Below are positions 53,618 through 63,113 of a DNA stretch of 64,000 nucleotides, in pieces; the first letter of the stretch is position 1; each line of letters starts with the position of its first letter. Source of the stretch: Cellvibrio sp. OA-2007. Lineage in GTDB: Bacteria; Pseudomonadota; Gammaproteobacteria; Pseudomonadales; Cellvibrionaceae. The notes beneath the pieces are model-generated. The model made no database searches. It had not been told where the DNA came from and was given only the letters and a program-made list of their open reading frames with translations. Location: positions 1 through 64,000 of the forward strand of contig NZ_BBUL01000095.1 in the NCBI RefSeq assembly GCF_000953825.1, given 5' to 3'. The translations under genes were made by a program, and so were the position numbers.

Positions 53618-55228
53618 CTACTTTAAGTATTCCGCTAATTTTTTTAATTCTTTGTTGGCATTAATTTCTTCCGCTACTAACCCCGCCATTATCTCAGCGC
53701 CATTTTGTTGAAAGTGTGTGCCATCGGGCGCCTGCGTGCTACCAGCAACATTATTGGCATAAAAACGATTGATGGCGGGGTCAACCACCAGCCAATAGTT
53801 TTTCCACTCACCAGCGGCTAATCCATTAACAAATTCAATACTCGCCGCTTCCAGATCGATTAGCGGCACTGCGTTAGCGGTGGCAGTGTCTTTAATCGTT
53901 TGCGTATAATCTCCAGTAAATAAATAACCATTGTTTGTATTTTGTTTGGTGAAATGGTTGTGCACCACTGGTGTGGCTTGTTGACCCTGCGCATTCTTGA
54001 TGCGCGTAGTCGGTGTAAATAAAATTGGCTTTGCGCCGCGTTCGCGCGCTATTGTTATATAGCGCTCCAGTGAATGTTGAAACGAAAGTTCAGCTTGTGC
54101 ATCGGGATATTGTGGTTGGCCTTCGCTGTTGTTGGGGTAGGTGCAGAGATTTTTTACATCTGCCGCGCCGCGCACCGGTTTGCTGGAGTCGCAATTTTGG
54201 TCGTTGTGACCGTGGTTAATAAATACATAATCGCCTGGCTGAATCAATGGCTCCATTTGCGCGAACCAACGGCCATTATAAAAATCCCGCGAGCTGCGGC
54301 CGGAGCGTGAACCGACAATTACTTGTACGTCGCTGTCTGATTTAAACTGTGCGGCAAATGCTTGGCCCCAGCCCATTCGTGGATAACGTAGCTGTTCGTA
54401 CACCGCTGAGGTTGAATCACCTACAATAAAAATACGCTTTTGCGCAGATTGGATTTTTTGCCGCTCTTGCTGCGCCCGATTAAAATCAAACGTTTCGTAA
54501 ATGCCATCTGCTTTTAATCCGACGATCGGACGAAAACTAATGTCACTCAGTGTGGCATGGCCGGTTTCACCTGTATTGTTATCGTAATTACGGTTGTGGT
54601 GCAGGAGCGATAGAAGTTCTGCTAAGCCATCATTTTCCTGCATTGGGTAAGTGGCAGGGTTAAAGTGATTCGCATCTTTAATGCCTGCTTGCTGTAATGC
54701 TTTTTTAAAACCTTTGCGCAACTCGGTTTGCGCTATATGTAATTGCGCTGCATTGAGTGATTTTATGGTGTTGCTGTTTACCCATTGTTGTGGACCGATA
54801 AACCCTTGCGCAACTGCAAGATCAGAAACAATGCGATCAGTGAGCGGATTAATATTGCCGACTTGTTGCTGGTCGGTAGAAAAGCTGTTTATAACCGCTG
54901 CCATACAAATAGGGCGCAGTATTGTATTTTGATTGCAATCTTCTGGTTTACCTTCCGCAACAACTGAAAGCAACAGGGGAGCAGTAATACCGTTTAAAGA
55001 TAACGCATAGCGCCCGGATTCATCGCTGGTGGTATGCAGTTGTTTGCCCTGCGAATCCACTAATTGTATCTGTGCATTAGCCAGCGGCCTTTGTTCAAAT
55101 GCCAACCCTGTCAGCTGGGCGGATGGCGAGGGTGGCTGTGATGTATGAATAGTATTTTGGCAGGCACTTAGCGTAAAGAGCAGTGTTGCAACAAGTGTTG
55201 TGTTTTTTGTGCAGATATTTTTTTTCAT
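53618..55228 (-). CDS. Lipoprotein with SGNH hydrolase domain, rhamnogalacturonan-acetylesterase-like (CE12)
   Basis: A 536-residue lipoprotein (lipobox LSAC). A carboxypeptidase-regulatory-like beta domain (about 35-105: LTGLAFEQRPLANAQIQLVD, DESGRYALSL) and a helical region precede an SGNH hydrolase from about residue 260. Its blocks are IFIVGDSTSAVY (Ser), GRSGRSS (Gly), NHGHND (Asn) and DGTHFQQNGAE (Asp-His). The GDST start and the DxxH end resemble CE12 rhamnogalacturonan acetylesterases. It would remove acetyl groups from pectin at the cell surface. The propeller lipoprotein gene lies 56 bases upstream on the same strand, and a pectate lyase gene is divergent from that. Confidence 0.8.
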   Translation of the reverse strand: MKKNICTKNTTLVATLLFTLSACQNTIHTSQPPSPSAQLTGLAFEQRPLANAQIQLVDSQGKQLHTTSDESGRYALSLNGITAPLLLSVVAEGKPEDCNQNTILRPICMAAVINSFSTDQQQVGNINPLTDRIVSDLAVAQGFIGPQQWVNSNTIKSLNAAQLHIAQTELRKGFKKALQQAGIKDANHFNPATYPMQENDGLAELLSLLHHNRNYDNNTGETGHATLSDISFRPIVGLKADGIYETFDFNRAQQERQKIQSAQKRIFIVGDSTSAVYEQLRYPRMGWGQAFAAQFKSDSDVQVIVGSRSGRSSRDFYNGRWFAQMEPLIQPGDYVFINHGHNDQNCDSSKPVRGAADVKNLCTYPNNSEGQPQYPDAQAELSFQHSLERYITIARERGAKPILFTPTTRIKNAQGQQATPVVHNHFTKQNTNNGYLFTGDYTQTIKDTATANAVPLIDLEAASIEFVNGLAAGEWKNYWLVVDPAINRFYANNVAGSTQAPDGTHFQQNGAEIMAGLVAEEINANKELKKLAEYLK

Positions 55229-55284
55229 GATATGCCCGTTATCAATAGATTCTTATCGGTGTAGCTATAAAAATACTGCCGTTT

Positions 55285-57438
55285 TTATTCGGCAGTGAGC
55301 AGTGGGATTCTCACCAGACGTTCACCGCCACCTAGCAAGGTGTTGCTCGCGGAATCTATCGCCAATGTTTTAATGGATGCTTGAGTGATAGGTTCCATTG
55401 TAGCCCAATGTTGGCCATCATCTCTGGAGTAAAGAATGGCGCCGCTCCGGCTGGCGAGATAGATAATGTCGGTTGCAGGGTCTTGCACAGGTTTGCGTAA
55501 GACATCCTGAGTGGGATTAGCAATAATTTGCCACTCGCTAGCAGAATTGGCCAAGCGCAAAATCAAACCATTATTGCCAGTTGCGAGCAGTGTGCCACTG
55601 CGCAATGCAACAATGCTGAGAATTGTATGCCGGGTATTGGTATTAATGGTTTCCCAGGTTGATCCCGCATTCTTCGAGCGCAGCAGTAATCCTTCCTCGC
55701 CACCAATCCAAACTTTGCTTTTAGTGGAATAAATCGCGTGTAAATTTTTATTGATATGGGCGGTTATGCTTGTCCATTTTTTTCCGTCCTGTGAAATTTG
55801 AATCGCTCCCGCTTGCCCGATAGCGACAAATTGGCGATGTGTTGCGTCGTAGATTCCGGCAAATAAATGTTTATTGTTGTCGTGTTCGCTTGCCGCCCAG
55901 GTTGTACCTGAATTGTGAGAATAGTGAGTGTTGCCTGGGCCGGCGAGCGCGACGATGGTGCCTTTGTCATCGCTCAATAATTGGTGGAAATACCCTTGAT
56001 TAATATCGCCCAGTGAAAAGCGAACATGCCAACTTTGGCCTTGATCATTAGATGTTAACACTGTGCCAGGTGGGCCAGCAGTAATTAGCGTGTCAGTTTT
56101 TTTATCGCGAATAATTGAGAAAAAATAATCGCTGGATTTTTGTACCGACTCAATAGGTTGCCAATCTTGCCCTCGATTATTGCTAGTTAGTAACAAACCT
56201 TTGGCGCCGACAGCTAGCCAATTGCTTGTAGTGAGTTGAATTAGTTGATGTACAAAACCGGTGACTGGTGCATGAACAAGTTGCCAGTTTTCACCCGCAT
56301 TATCTGATTGCATCAACAGGCCGCCCTCGCCGTAGGCGATGACATGTCGATTACCTATATTAATAAGTCCATGGATACTTGCTGATGTTAATGGCGGGAG
56401 CTTGCTCCAGGTGCGGCCGCCGTTATCAGATATTAATTGCGTGCCGTTTGCTCCGGCGACAATTAGTTTTTCTGAATTTTTTAGTGCCAATATATCGGTG
56501 AGGTATTCACTAGTCTCTGCCACTGGTGCCCATGTTTTTCCGCCATCATCGGAAATAATTATTTCACCCTCAGCAGATATAATCAGCAGAGTGTTGTGTG
56601 CCGCATCATGAATTAAATCAGTGAGATAAGCCGAGCTGCCTATGTTAATTAGCTGCCAATCGCCCCAGTTATGTTCACTGCGCAACAGGGTGCCATCTGT
56701 ACCGGCAATTATTATTGTGCGATCTATCGCAACCAGTTTTATTAGTGCAGCAGAAGTGGGTAGGGTGATGGTTTGCCATTGGCTTCCACCATCCCGCGAT
56801 AGCATCAGCAGGCCATTCTCTCCGATTGCGGCAAGTATTTTTTGCTCTGCCAAATAATAGATATTGCTCAGATTGGCATTGTGGCGAGTATCGATTTTTG
56901 TCCATTCAGTATTGGTTGCTGTGCCGCGTAATAGCACACCTTGGTCACCACCAGCGATCCAGGTTTGGTGTGCCGAGTCAAATGTAACTGCTGTTAATTT
57001 TTTGTCGGTATGGCTAATTTTTTTTTGCCAGTTTTTATCCTGCTTAGTTGACTGGAGGATCAATCCATTTTCGCCCACTGCAACAAGTTGGGCATTGTTT
57101 GGAGCGCTTGCAATGGCAAGAATGTTATCGCTCGACTGTGTTTTTACTGCGCTCCATTGAATCGTTTCTGTTGCAGCTGGGTTTATGTCAGCCTGAATTA
57201 TTGTGCCGTCGCTGCCGGAAATAAAAACCTGCTCTTCATTGTATATAGCGGCAAAAAAAGCAGGGTTTTGTACCTGTAAATGCTGGATGACGGCGGTGTT
57301 TTGCTGCTTGGCATCAATTTTGGCTGTACTTGTGGGCGGATTATTTTTTTCGCAGCCCCATAGGGTAAGAATGCAGCTAAGGAATAATCCAAAAAAAATG
57401 GGTTTTAGTGTTTTCAGCAATAGCGAAATGGTTTTCAT
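55285..57438 (-). CDS. Large BNR/YCF48-like beta-propeller lipoprotein
   Basis: A 717-residue lipoprotein (N-terminal helix, then LWGC). The rest consists of about 15 repeats of 40-50 residues, each with a G-x-x-G-x-(I/L)-(L/I)-x-S segment followed by a D/N-x-G-x-x-W Asp-box (e.g. GENGLLMLSRDGGSQW, GANGTQLISDNGGRTW, GAKGLLLTSNNRGQDW). This pattern belongs to the YCF48/sialidase-like propellers; the usual YCF48 protein has about 330 residues and seven blades, so this is about double. No catalytic residues of sialidases can be assigned. It may bind glycans or proteins at the envelope. It is probably transcribed with the CE12-like gene. Confidence 0.8.
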   Translation of the reverse strand: MKTISLLLKTLKPIFFGLFLSCILTLWGCEKNNPPTSTAKIDAKQQNTAVIQHLQVQNPAFFAAIYNEEQVFISGSDGTIIQADINPAATETIQWSAVKTQSSDNILAIASAPNNAQLVAVGENGLILQSTKQDKNWQKKISHTDKKLTAVTFDSAHQTWIAGGDQGVLLRGTATNTEWTKIDTRHNANLSNIYYLAEQKILAAIGENGLLMLSRDGGSQWQTITLPTSAALIKLVAIDRTIIIAGTDGTLLRSEHNWGDWQLINIGSSAYLTDLIHDAAHNTLLIISAEGEIIISDDGGKTWAPVAETSEYLTDILALKNSEKLIVAGANGTQLISDNGGRTWSKLPPLTSASIHGLINIGNRHVIAYGEGGLLMQSDNAGENWQLVHAPVTGFVHQLIQLTTSNWLAVGAKGLLLTSNNRGQDWQPIESVQKSSDYFFSIIRDKKTDTLITAGPPGTVLTSNDQGQSWHVRFSLGDINQGYFHQLLSDDKGTIVALAGPGNTHYSHNSGTTWAASEHDNNKHLFAGIYDATHRQFVAIGQAGAIQISQDGKKWTSITAHINKNLHAIYSTKSKVWIGGEEGLLLRSKNAGSTWETINTNTRHTILSIVALRSGTLLATGNNGLILRLANSASEWQIIANPTQDVLRKPVQDPATDIIYLASRSGAILYSRDDGQHWATMEPITQASIKTLAIDSASNTLLGGGERLVRIPLLTAE

Positions 57439-57825
57439 AAAATAGAGTTATTTTTTAGGCGACAAAAAACTCCCCGCTGTTACGATTTGTAGCAGAAAGT
57501 TGGCGTGTTTTAAGTTGTTAATCAATACAGGTAAGAGGAATGCCACTGCCGTGGTGTGCGGTTATTGTTTTTGAACACCTTGGCCTAAGGTGATCGAATT
57601 CGCGTTTAACTAAGTTACCAATAAATATATTAAATTCCTACCGATAAATCATATTTACATGCATCTATAAGCTGATATTCTAATCGGGCTAGGATTTTTG
57701 CGGGCATAAACCAGCAGTTTATGTTCTTCGCGGTCAGTGGCGTGTATGTTCATCATGCATGTATTGGTTGTACGCGATTTGCAAAATCTGCTCCTCTCTA
57801 TGCTTTGGAGTTAGGAGTTTTTAGT
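57439..57825. promoter_or_regulatory. Divergent promoter region between propeller and pectate lyase genes
   Basis: 387 bases without a gene. CACCTTGGCCTAAGGTG at 57576-57592 is a palindrome with one mismatched pair and may be an operator for one or both genes. AT-rich stretches at 57615-57655 could hold promoter elements. No match to the KdgR consensus was found. Confidence 0.45.
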
Positions 57826-58863
57826 ATGTTAAAAAAAATAATGATAACAACGGTATTGATTGGCGCTTCTGCTGTAGTTTTGGCAGCCAATCGTCCGAGT
57901 GGCTATACCACCATCTGCAAAATTGGCGAAACTTGTTCAGTATCTAAAGCGACTAATGTTGCTTTTGGTGCGGACGACAAGTTTGTGTACAAAGTGCTAA
58001 ATGGTTCGTTTAGTTGTAGCGTAGCCACTTTTGGTTCCGATCCGATTCCTGCTAAGTCGGTAAAAGAGTGTTCGATTCCCTCCAGCGGTACCGGAGTGTC
58101 GTCCACCAGTTCCAGCAAAAGCAGTACGGCCACCAGTTCGTCTGTTGCATCCAGTTCGGGTTCAACCGGCGGTAGCGCTGAGTGTAAAGCCGGAGCGGTA
58201 ATTGAGAACAAAACCGTCGATTGCGGTGGCAAGACTATCGGTCTGACTTGCCCCGGTGACGCAGAAGGACAGCCACCTGTTATTACTTTGAAAAATGCGA
58301 CCATTAAAAATGTGCGCATTGCTGGTAGTGGCGGAGCTGATGGGATTCACTGTACGAGCGGTGCTTGTCGTGCAGAGAATGTAGTGTGGGAAGATATTTG
58401 TGAAGATGCAGCTTCGCTATTGAGTAGTGGTACTAAATTCACTATTTCAGGCGGTTCTGCGTACAACAACACCAGTAACTCCCCAGGTTCAAAACCCGAT
58501 AAAGTTTTCCAACATAATTCCAAAAACAGTACCTTTGAAATTACCAATGGGTTTACTGCCAAGGGTGTGAATGGAAAATTGTGGCGCTCTTGCGGTAATT
58601 GTTCAAGCAATGGCGGCCCACGTTATGTGGTTATCAACAATGTAACAATTGATGGAACCATTGGTAGCATCGCTGGAGTGAACCGTAATTTTGGTGATAA
58701 AGCAACGATTCGCAATCTGAAAATTAAAGGTTACAAATCTGGCTCACCAAAAGTGTGTGAAGAGTTTCAGGGTGTTCAAAAAGGTAGTGAGTCTACCAAG
58801 TATGGCGAGTACTGGAACACTGCATACTGCGATGTTAGCAAGTCAGATGTTACGGCTTTCTGA
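57826..58863 (+). CDS. Secreted pectate lyase, family PL3
   Basis: A 345-residue exported enzyme. Signal peptide (MLKKIMITTVLIGASAVVLA), an N-terminal module of about 70 residues with four cysteines (NRPSGYTTICKIGETCSVSK..., SFSCSV...VKECSIP), a poly-serine linker (about 92-122) and a PL3 catalytic domain. The catalytic part has ENKTVDCGGKTIG, TIKNVRIAGSGGADGIHC, VVWEDICEDAASL and KVFQHNSKNSTFEI, typical of the short right-handed beta-helix of PL3, with Ca-binding acidic residues. It cuts polygalacturonate by beta-elimination. ATG 57826 follows an AGGAG site and starts the signal peptide. Confidence 0.9.
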   Translation: MLKKIMITTVLIGASAVVLAANRPSGYTTICKIGETCSVSKATNVAFGADDKFVYKVLNGSFSCSVATFGSDPIPAKSVKECSIPSSGTGVSSTSSSKSSTATSSSVASSSGSTGGSAECKAGAVIENKTVDCGGKTIGLTCPGDAEGQPPVITLKNATIKNVRIAGSGGADGIHCTSGACRAENVVWEDICEDAASLLSSGTKFTISGGSAYNNTSNSPGSKPDKVFQHNSKNSTFEITNGFTAKGVNGKLWRSCGNCSSNGGPRYVVINNVTIDGTIGSIAGVNRNFGDKATIRNLKIKGYKSGSPKVCEEFQGVQKGSESTKYGEYWNTAYCDVSKSDVTAF

Positions 58864-58913
58864 TTTTTTTATAATAATGAACAAACAATAATCGGCTCGC
58901 AAAAATCAGTAGC

Positions 58914-58935
58914 CCCTCTCTGGCGACAGAGAGGG
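58914..58935. terminator. Hairpin between pectate lyase and the 58960 gene
   Basis: CCCTCTCTG pairs with CAGAGAGGG around a 4-base loop; only a weak T run follows. Likely a terminator for the converging genes. Confidence 0.6.
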
Positions 58936-58959
58936 TTATAAAATACGAATTGCGCAATG

Positions 58960-59856
58960 CTACTGTGCGCCCCATCCCGCTTTTAAGCTTTCCCACATTT
59001 CATTAAAGTGTTTTTGTTCGTGTTCACGCAGCGCATCGTATTGCGCTTCAGTTAAAGTGGAGCGAGCAGTGTTGAGATAATTGTCTTTATAGTCATGCAA
59101 AGCTACATGTGCTTTTTCAATTAAAAAAGGTTTTTCTGCCGCTGGTGCGTTAGCGATTGTTTCTCCAGTGGTTTCCAAATAGCGATTAAACTCTTGCTTT
59201 TGTTCTAATTTACTCAGTAGCAGCGCTTCGCGTTTTTCACTTGGTATGGGTGATTCGGTCTGTAACTGATCAAAAAAATTGTTCATTTGATATTGTTCGT
59301 AGGCTGAGTCTTTGAGCAGTTCATAGGTTTTTCTGTCTTCTGGTGAGCTGAGCAGCTGGGCAATTTTTCGATCAATCTCGGCCAGGCTCTCCTGCTGTTT
59401 GCGAATAGCTTCTTCGGTATCGGCTTGTGACGAGTAATAGCCTATGCTGCTCGCGCCTAAAATTTGCTCGCGCTGCAGTAGTAAATCCTGCAGTTCACTG
59501 CGTGCATATCCTGCGAGCGCCAATTTTGACATAAGCAGTGCGTATTTCTTTTCCAGCGTTCGTTTGAGGTTTTCTTGTTGAATACTCACAAATGCACTTG
59601 TTGTGGTTGTTGCACTGGGGCTTGCAGCAACCATTTTGTTTGTGGCAGGCAGGGCCGTTTGACCAAAGGCAATAAAATCTTGCAGGTCATTAATTGCCTT
59701 TTGATGGTTGTTGCGTTCTAGCTGTAAGCGCGCGTCAAAATCTGCTTGTTGCTGAACTAATTGTTGCAGCAGAGTTTGCTGATCCAAATAGAGCACGCCG
59801 TAACGAGCCGATAACAGCAGCAATAGAACCGCAAGAATTATGCTTAATAATTTCAT
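58960..59856 (-). CDS. Membrane-anchored coiled-coil protein of unknown function
   Basis: A 298-residue protein. An N-terminal membrane helix (LLSIILAVLLLLLSARYGVL) is followed by a periplasmic, Gln/Glu/Leu-rich helical part with coiled-coil stretches (about 25-65 and 150-185) and a C-terminal helical region with many Glu, Lys and Tyr. ATG 59856 has a strong GGAGGT ribosome site. I do not recognise the family firmly; similar anchored helical proteins occur in Xanthomonas and Pseudomonas. Nothing in it suggests an enzyme. Confidence 0.6.
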   Translation of the reverse strand: MKLLSIILAVLLLLLSARYGVLYLDQQTLLQQLVQQQADFDARLQLERNNHQKAINDLQDFIAFGQTALPATNKMVAASPSATTTTSAFVSIQQENLKRTLEKKYALLMSKLALAGYARSELQDLLLQREQILGASSIGYYSSQADTEEAIRKQQESLAEIDRKIAQLLSSPEDRKTYELLKDSAYEQYQMNNFFDQLQTESPIPSEKREALLLSKLEQKQEFNRYLETTGETIANAPAAEKPFLIEKAHVALHDYKDNYLNTARSTLTEAQYDALREHEQKHFNEMWESLKAGWGAQ

Positions 59857-60088
59857 TTTTACCTCCGTAAATACGGACTCATTATTATGGATTGAGGTAA
59901 ATATGACCGAATATACCAAGTAAGAATAGGTGGTTAGTCGCAGCCGACCATAGGCTTTGCCACATTTTTATAAGCTTGATTAAATTACATTTTTGCTCTT
60001 GCTTCAAGCTCTTGGTGCGGGCAGGGTGTTGCTATTCACTATATTGTGAAGTTTTAACGGCTTATCTCTATGGTGAATAATAAAAAAG

Positions 60089-60301
60089 ATGAAATCAATG
60101 ATGCTTAGGGCATTAAAAGATGTCGCTGCTGGCGTGATCCGGTCTAATCAAACAGTATTAATTGATCAAAAACGTATCCAGATTGTTGGTTCAGTCGATG
60201 AAATTGAACTGCCTGAAAATATTGTTGAAAAACGAGCAAAGAGCTGGAATGTAAGATGCAAGATTGTATGGGAGTTTATTAAAAATCCGGTGGGTTACTA
60301 A
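60089..60301 (+). CDS. Small hypothetical protein
   Basis: A possible 70-residue protein (MKSMMLRALKDVAAGVIRSN..., ending WEFIKNPVGY), basic, without a signal peptide. It has a complete frame between the 59856 gene and argS and a terminator downstream at 60331, but the ribosome site is poor (only A-rich sequence before the ATG) and no family is recognised. Confidence 0.35.
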   Translation: MKSMMLRALKDVAAGVIRSNQTVLIDQKRIQIVGSVDEIELPENIVEKRAKSWNVRCKIVWEFIKNPVGY

Positions 60302-60330
60302 ATTTGTGAGTGCTAATGTTGTAAATAATA

Positions 60331-60357
60331 AAACGCCCGGATATTAACCGGGCGTTT
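60331..60357. terminator. Terminator downstream of argS
   Basis: AAACGCCCGG pairs with CCGGGCGTTT (60331-60340 with 60348-60357); A and T tracts on the two sides suit both directions. Confidence 0.85.
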
Positions 60358-60381
60358 GTACTTTCAAGCGATATTGAGAAA

Positions 60382-62121
60382 CTACATTTTTTCCATCACT
60401 TCAATACCCAATAAATCCAACCCTTGCGCGATGGTTTTTGCAACCAAGTGGCACAAGCGCAAACGGCTGTCGCGCAATTCAGGTGCGACGCCATCTTTTA
60501 AGATTGGGCAGGCTTCGTAGAAGGTCATGTATAAACTGGCGATCTCATACAAATAAGTGCAGAGCAAATGAGGCATTGCTTCCCGTGCGACTTGATCCAA
60601 TACTTCGCTGAATTGCAGCAGTTTGATCGCGAGGGTTTTTTCTTGTTCAGTGCCAATTAAAATCGCGCTAGTGAGCGACTCTGGGGTAACACCGGCTTTG
60701 CGGAAAATACTTTGTACGCGGGTAAAGGCGTATTGCAAATAGGGCGCGGTATTGCCTTCAAAGCTGAGCATGGATTCCCAACTAAATACATAATCGTTAG
60801 TGCGGGTTTTACACAAGTCGGCGTATTTCACTGAGCCTATGCCGACTTTGCGACCAATTTCTGCCACTTCACTGGTGCTGAGGTCGGGATTTTTTTCGCT
60901 TACCAACGCCGTTGCGCGTTCAACGGCTTCAGTCAACAACTCGGCGAGTTTTACTGTGCCGCCGGTGCGGGTTTTAAAGGGTTTGCCGTCACTGCCCATC
61001 ATGGTGCCGAAGGCCAAGTGTTCAAGGCTTACTGACTCATCCACAAATTTTGCTTTGCGTGAGAGGGTAAATACTTGCTGCATATGCAGTGACTGGCGCG
61101 CGTCAATAAAATACATAATGCGATTAGCGTTAAGGGTTTTTATGCGATAACGCAGTGCTGCCAAATCGGTGGTGGCATACAAAAATCCACCGCCTTGTTT
61201 TTGAATCAGCATCGGCGATGGATTGCCTTCTTTATCGGCCAGCTCTTGCAGAAACACAACTTGCGCTCCGTCGCTCTCAACGGCCAAACCTTGTTCTTGT
61301 AATTCTTTTACCACGGGTGCGAGATCGTTGTTGTAAAAACTTTCGCCGCGCACATCGCTATCTTTTAAGGTAACGTTGAGCTGCTGATAAATTTCGGTGC
61401 TGTGATGCAGGGAAATGGTTTTGAACTGTTCCCAAAGTTTTAACATCTGTGCATCGCCAGATTGCAAACGCACCACATACTCGCGCGCTTTATCGGCGAA
61501 GGTTTCGTCATCGTCAAAATGTTTTTTGGCTTGTTGGTAAAACACTTCCAAATCTTTGAGCTCCATGGCTTCATCGCCCTTGGCGCCCAATTGTTCTTCC
61601 AGCTCGGCAATCAACATGCCGAATTGTGTGCCCCAGTCACCCACGTGGTTTTGGCGAATAACATTGTGGCCCTGGAACTCCAGCAGGCGGGCGAGGGCGT
61701 CGCCGATAATGGTGGAACGCAAATGGCCTACGTGCATTTCTTTGGCGAGGTTGGGGCCGGAATAATCGATCACCACATTTTGCGGTGTGGCGACTTGTTC
61801 AACCTGCAGGCGCGCATCCGCTTGTGCCTTGGCAATTTGCTCACCTAACCACTCGGGGTTGAGATCGATATTGATAAAGCCGGGGCCAGCGATTTCCAAT
61901 TTCTCGGCAATGCCATCCAACTCCAGTGCGGCGACGATTTTACCGGCCAGTTCGCGCGGGTTAGTGCCCATGGCTTTAGCGGCACCCATGGCGCAGTTGG
62001 CTTGATAATCGCCAAAACCAGCTTTTTTGCCTGGGGCGATTAATGCGGGTAAACCTGCGGGAACACCTACGGCCGCCATGGCAGATAGGACTTTTTGATT
62101 GAGTAATTCGCGGATATTCAT
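60382..62121 (-). CDS. argS: Arginyl-tRNA synthetase
   Basis: A 579-residue class-I synthetase. The N-terminal Add1 domain (1-100) is followed by the HIGH-type motif in [19 protein letters not shown] and the KMSKS-equivalent [14 protein letters not shown], in which, as in many ArgS proteins, the canonical sequence is replaced. The anticodon-binding DALR domain ends in LGIEVMEKM. Length fits E. coli ArgS (577). Confidence 0.96.
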   Translation of the reverse strand: MNIRELLNQKVLSAMAAVGVPAGLPALIAPGKKAGFGDYQANCAMGAAKAMGTNPRELAGKIVAALELDGIAEKLEIAGPGFINIDLNPEWLGEQIAKAQADARLQVEQVATPQNVVIDYSGPNLAKEMHVGHLRSTIIGDALARLLEFQGHNVIRQNHVGDWGTQFGMLIAELEEQLGAKGDEAMELKDLEVFYQQAKKHFDDDETFADKAREYVVRLQSGDAQMLKLWEQFKTISLHHSTEIYQQLNVTLKDSDVRGESFYNNDLAPVVKELQEQGLAVESDGAQVVFLQELADKEGNPSPMLIQKQGGGFLYATTDLAALRYRIKTLNANRIMYFIDARQSLHMQQVFTLSRKAKFVDESVSLEHLAFGTMMGSDGKPFKTRTGGTVKLAELLTEAVERATALVSEKNPDLSTSEVAEIGRKVGIGSVKYADLCKTRTNDYVFSWESMLSFEGNTAPYLQYAFTRVQSIFRKAGVTPESLTSAILIGTEQEKTLAIKLLQFSEVLDQVAREAMPHLLCTYLYEIASLYMTFYEACPILKDGVAPELRDSRLRLCHLVAKTIAQGLDLLGIEVMEKM

Positions 62122-62309
62122 AAAGTAAGGGAATCGCTAAAGACTGAAGAAATAAGGGCTGGAATTGTACCTGCCGAGGGTGGGGGATGCCATCTTTTAT
62201 AGGTTTGTGCGGTCTCGCTGCGCATGCTGGGTGAGTTTGTCTATACTCATACGACTCTTTTATCCAGCTTGTTCCAATTTCCATTAACGCCCCTATGAAG
62301 GAACCGATA

Positions 62310-63089
62310 ATGATAACTAGCCCTATCCCGCAGATTATTGCCCAGCTTGAAACCCGTATCCTTACCCTGAGCTTCAATCGCCCTGAACGAAAAAATGCTC
62401 TAACCCTTGCGATGTATGGTGCCTTGGCGGATTTGATTAACGCCGCCGATGACGATAACGAGGTGCGCGTGGTGGTATTGACGGGCACCGATGAATTTTT
62501 TACCAGTGGCAATGACCTGATGGATTTTATGAATGAACCGGAGATTCATGAGAGTCACCCAGTCGTACGTTTTATGGAAGCGTTGCGCCATTGCAGCAAA
62601 CCCGTGGCTGCAGTGGTGCGTGGCCATGCGGTGGGAATTGGTACGACTATGTTGTTGCATTGCGATTTGGTCTATGCCGCAAATGATGCGCGTCTGCAGC
62701 TACCGTTTGTAAATTTGGGTTTGTGCCCGGAGTATGCCAGCAGTTATTTGGTGCCGCGTTTGGTTGGGCAGCAAAAGGCAGCGGAGTTATTTTTGTTGGG
62801 TGAGCCATTTTCTGGCGCCGATGCGGCGCTATTAGGCTTGGTTACCCAAGCAGTTCCGGTGGATGAACTTAATGAGTTTGCGCGCGCAAAAATTGCGCGC
62901 CTCGCATTGCAACCGCCAGGTGCTGTGCGCCGCACTAAAGCCTTGTTGCGCGCGGCAACCAATGTTGCGGTGGATGCGTCATTAAGTACGGAATATACCG
63001 GTTTTGCGGCTGGTTTGGCGTCGGATGAATGCAAGGAATCGGTCACTGCTTTTTTTGAAAAGCGCGCACCGGACTTCTCTCGCTTTTAA
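62310..63089 (+). CDS. Enoyl-CoA hydratase/isomerase family protein
   Basis: About 259 residues with a crotonase fold: RILTLSFNRPERKNALTLAM, the oxyanion region FTSGNDLMDFM and AAVVRGHAVGIGTTMLLHCD, then LQLPFVNLGLCPEYASSYLV. The second catalytic Glu of classical hydratases is replaced in the GLCPE segment by the pattern common in isomerases and PaaG-like members, so isomerase activity is possible. ATG 62310 is chosen because AAGGAA at 62297-62302 sits 7 bases before it; ATG 62295 is the alternative. The dienoyl-reductase-like gene follows 24 bases later. Confidence 0.85.
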   Translation: MITSPIPQIIAQLETRILTLSFNRPERKNALTLAMYGALADLINAADDDNEVRVVVLTGTDEFFTSGNDLMDFMNEPEIHESHPVVRFMEALRHCSKPVAAVVRGHAVGIGTTMLLHCDLVYAANDARLQLPFVNLGLCPEYASSYLVPRLVGQQKAAELFLLGEPFSGADAALLGLVTQAVPVDELNEFARAKIARLALQPPGAVRRTKALLRAATNVAVDASLSTEYTGFAAGLASDECKESVTAFFEKRAPDFSRF

Positions 63090-63113
63090 ATAAAAATACC
63101 CTGAGAAAATATT

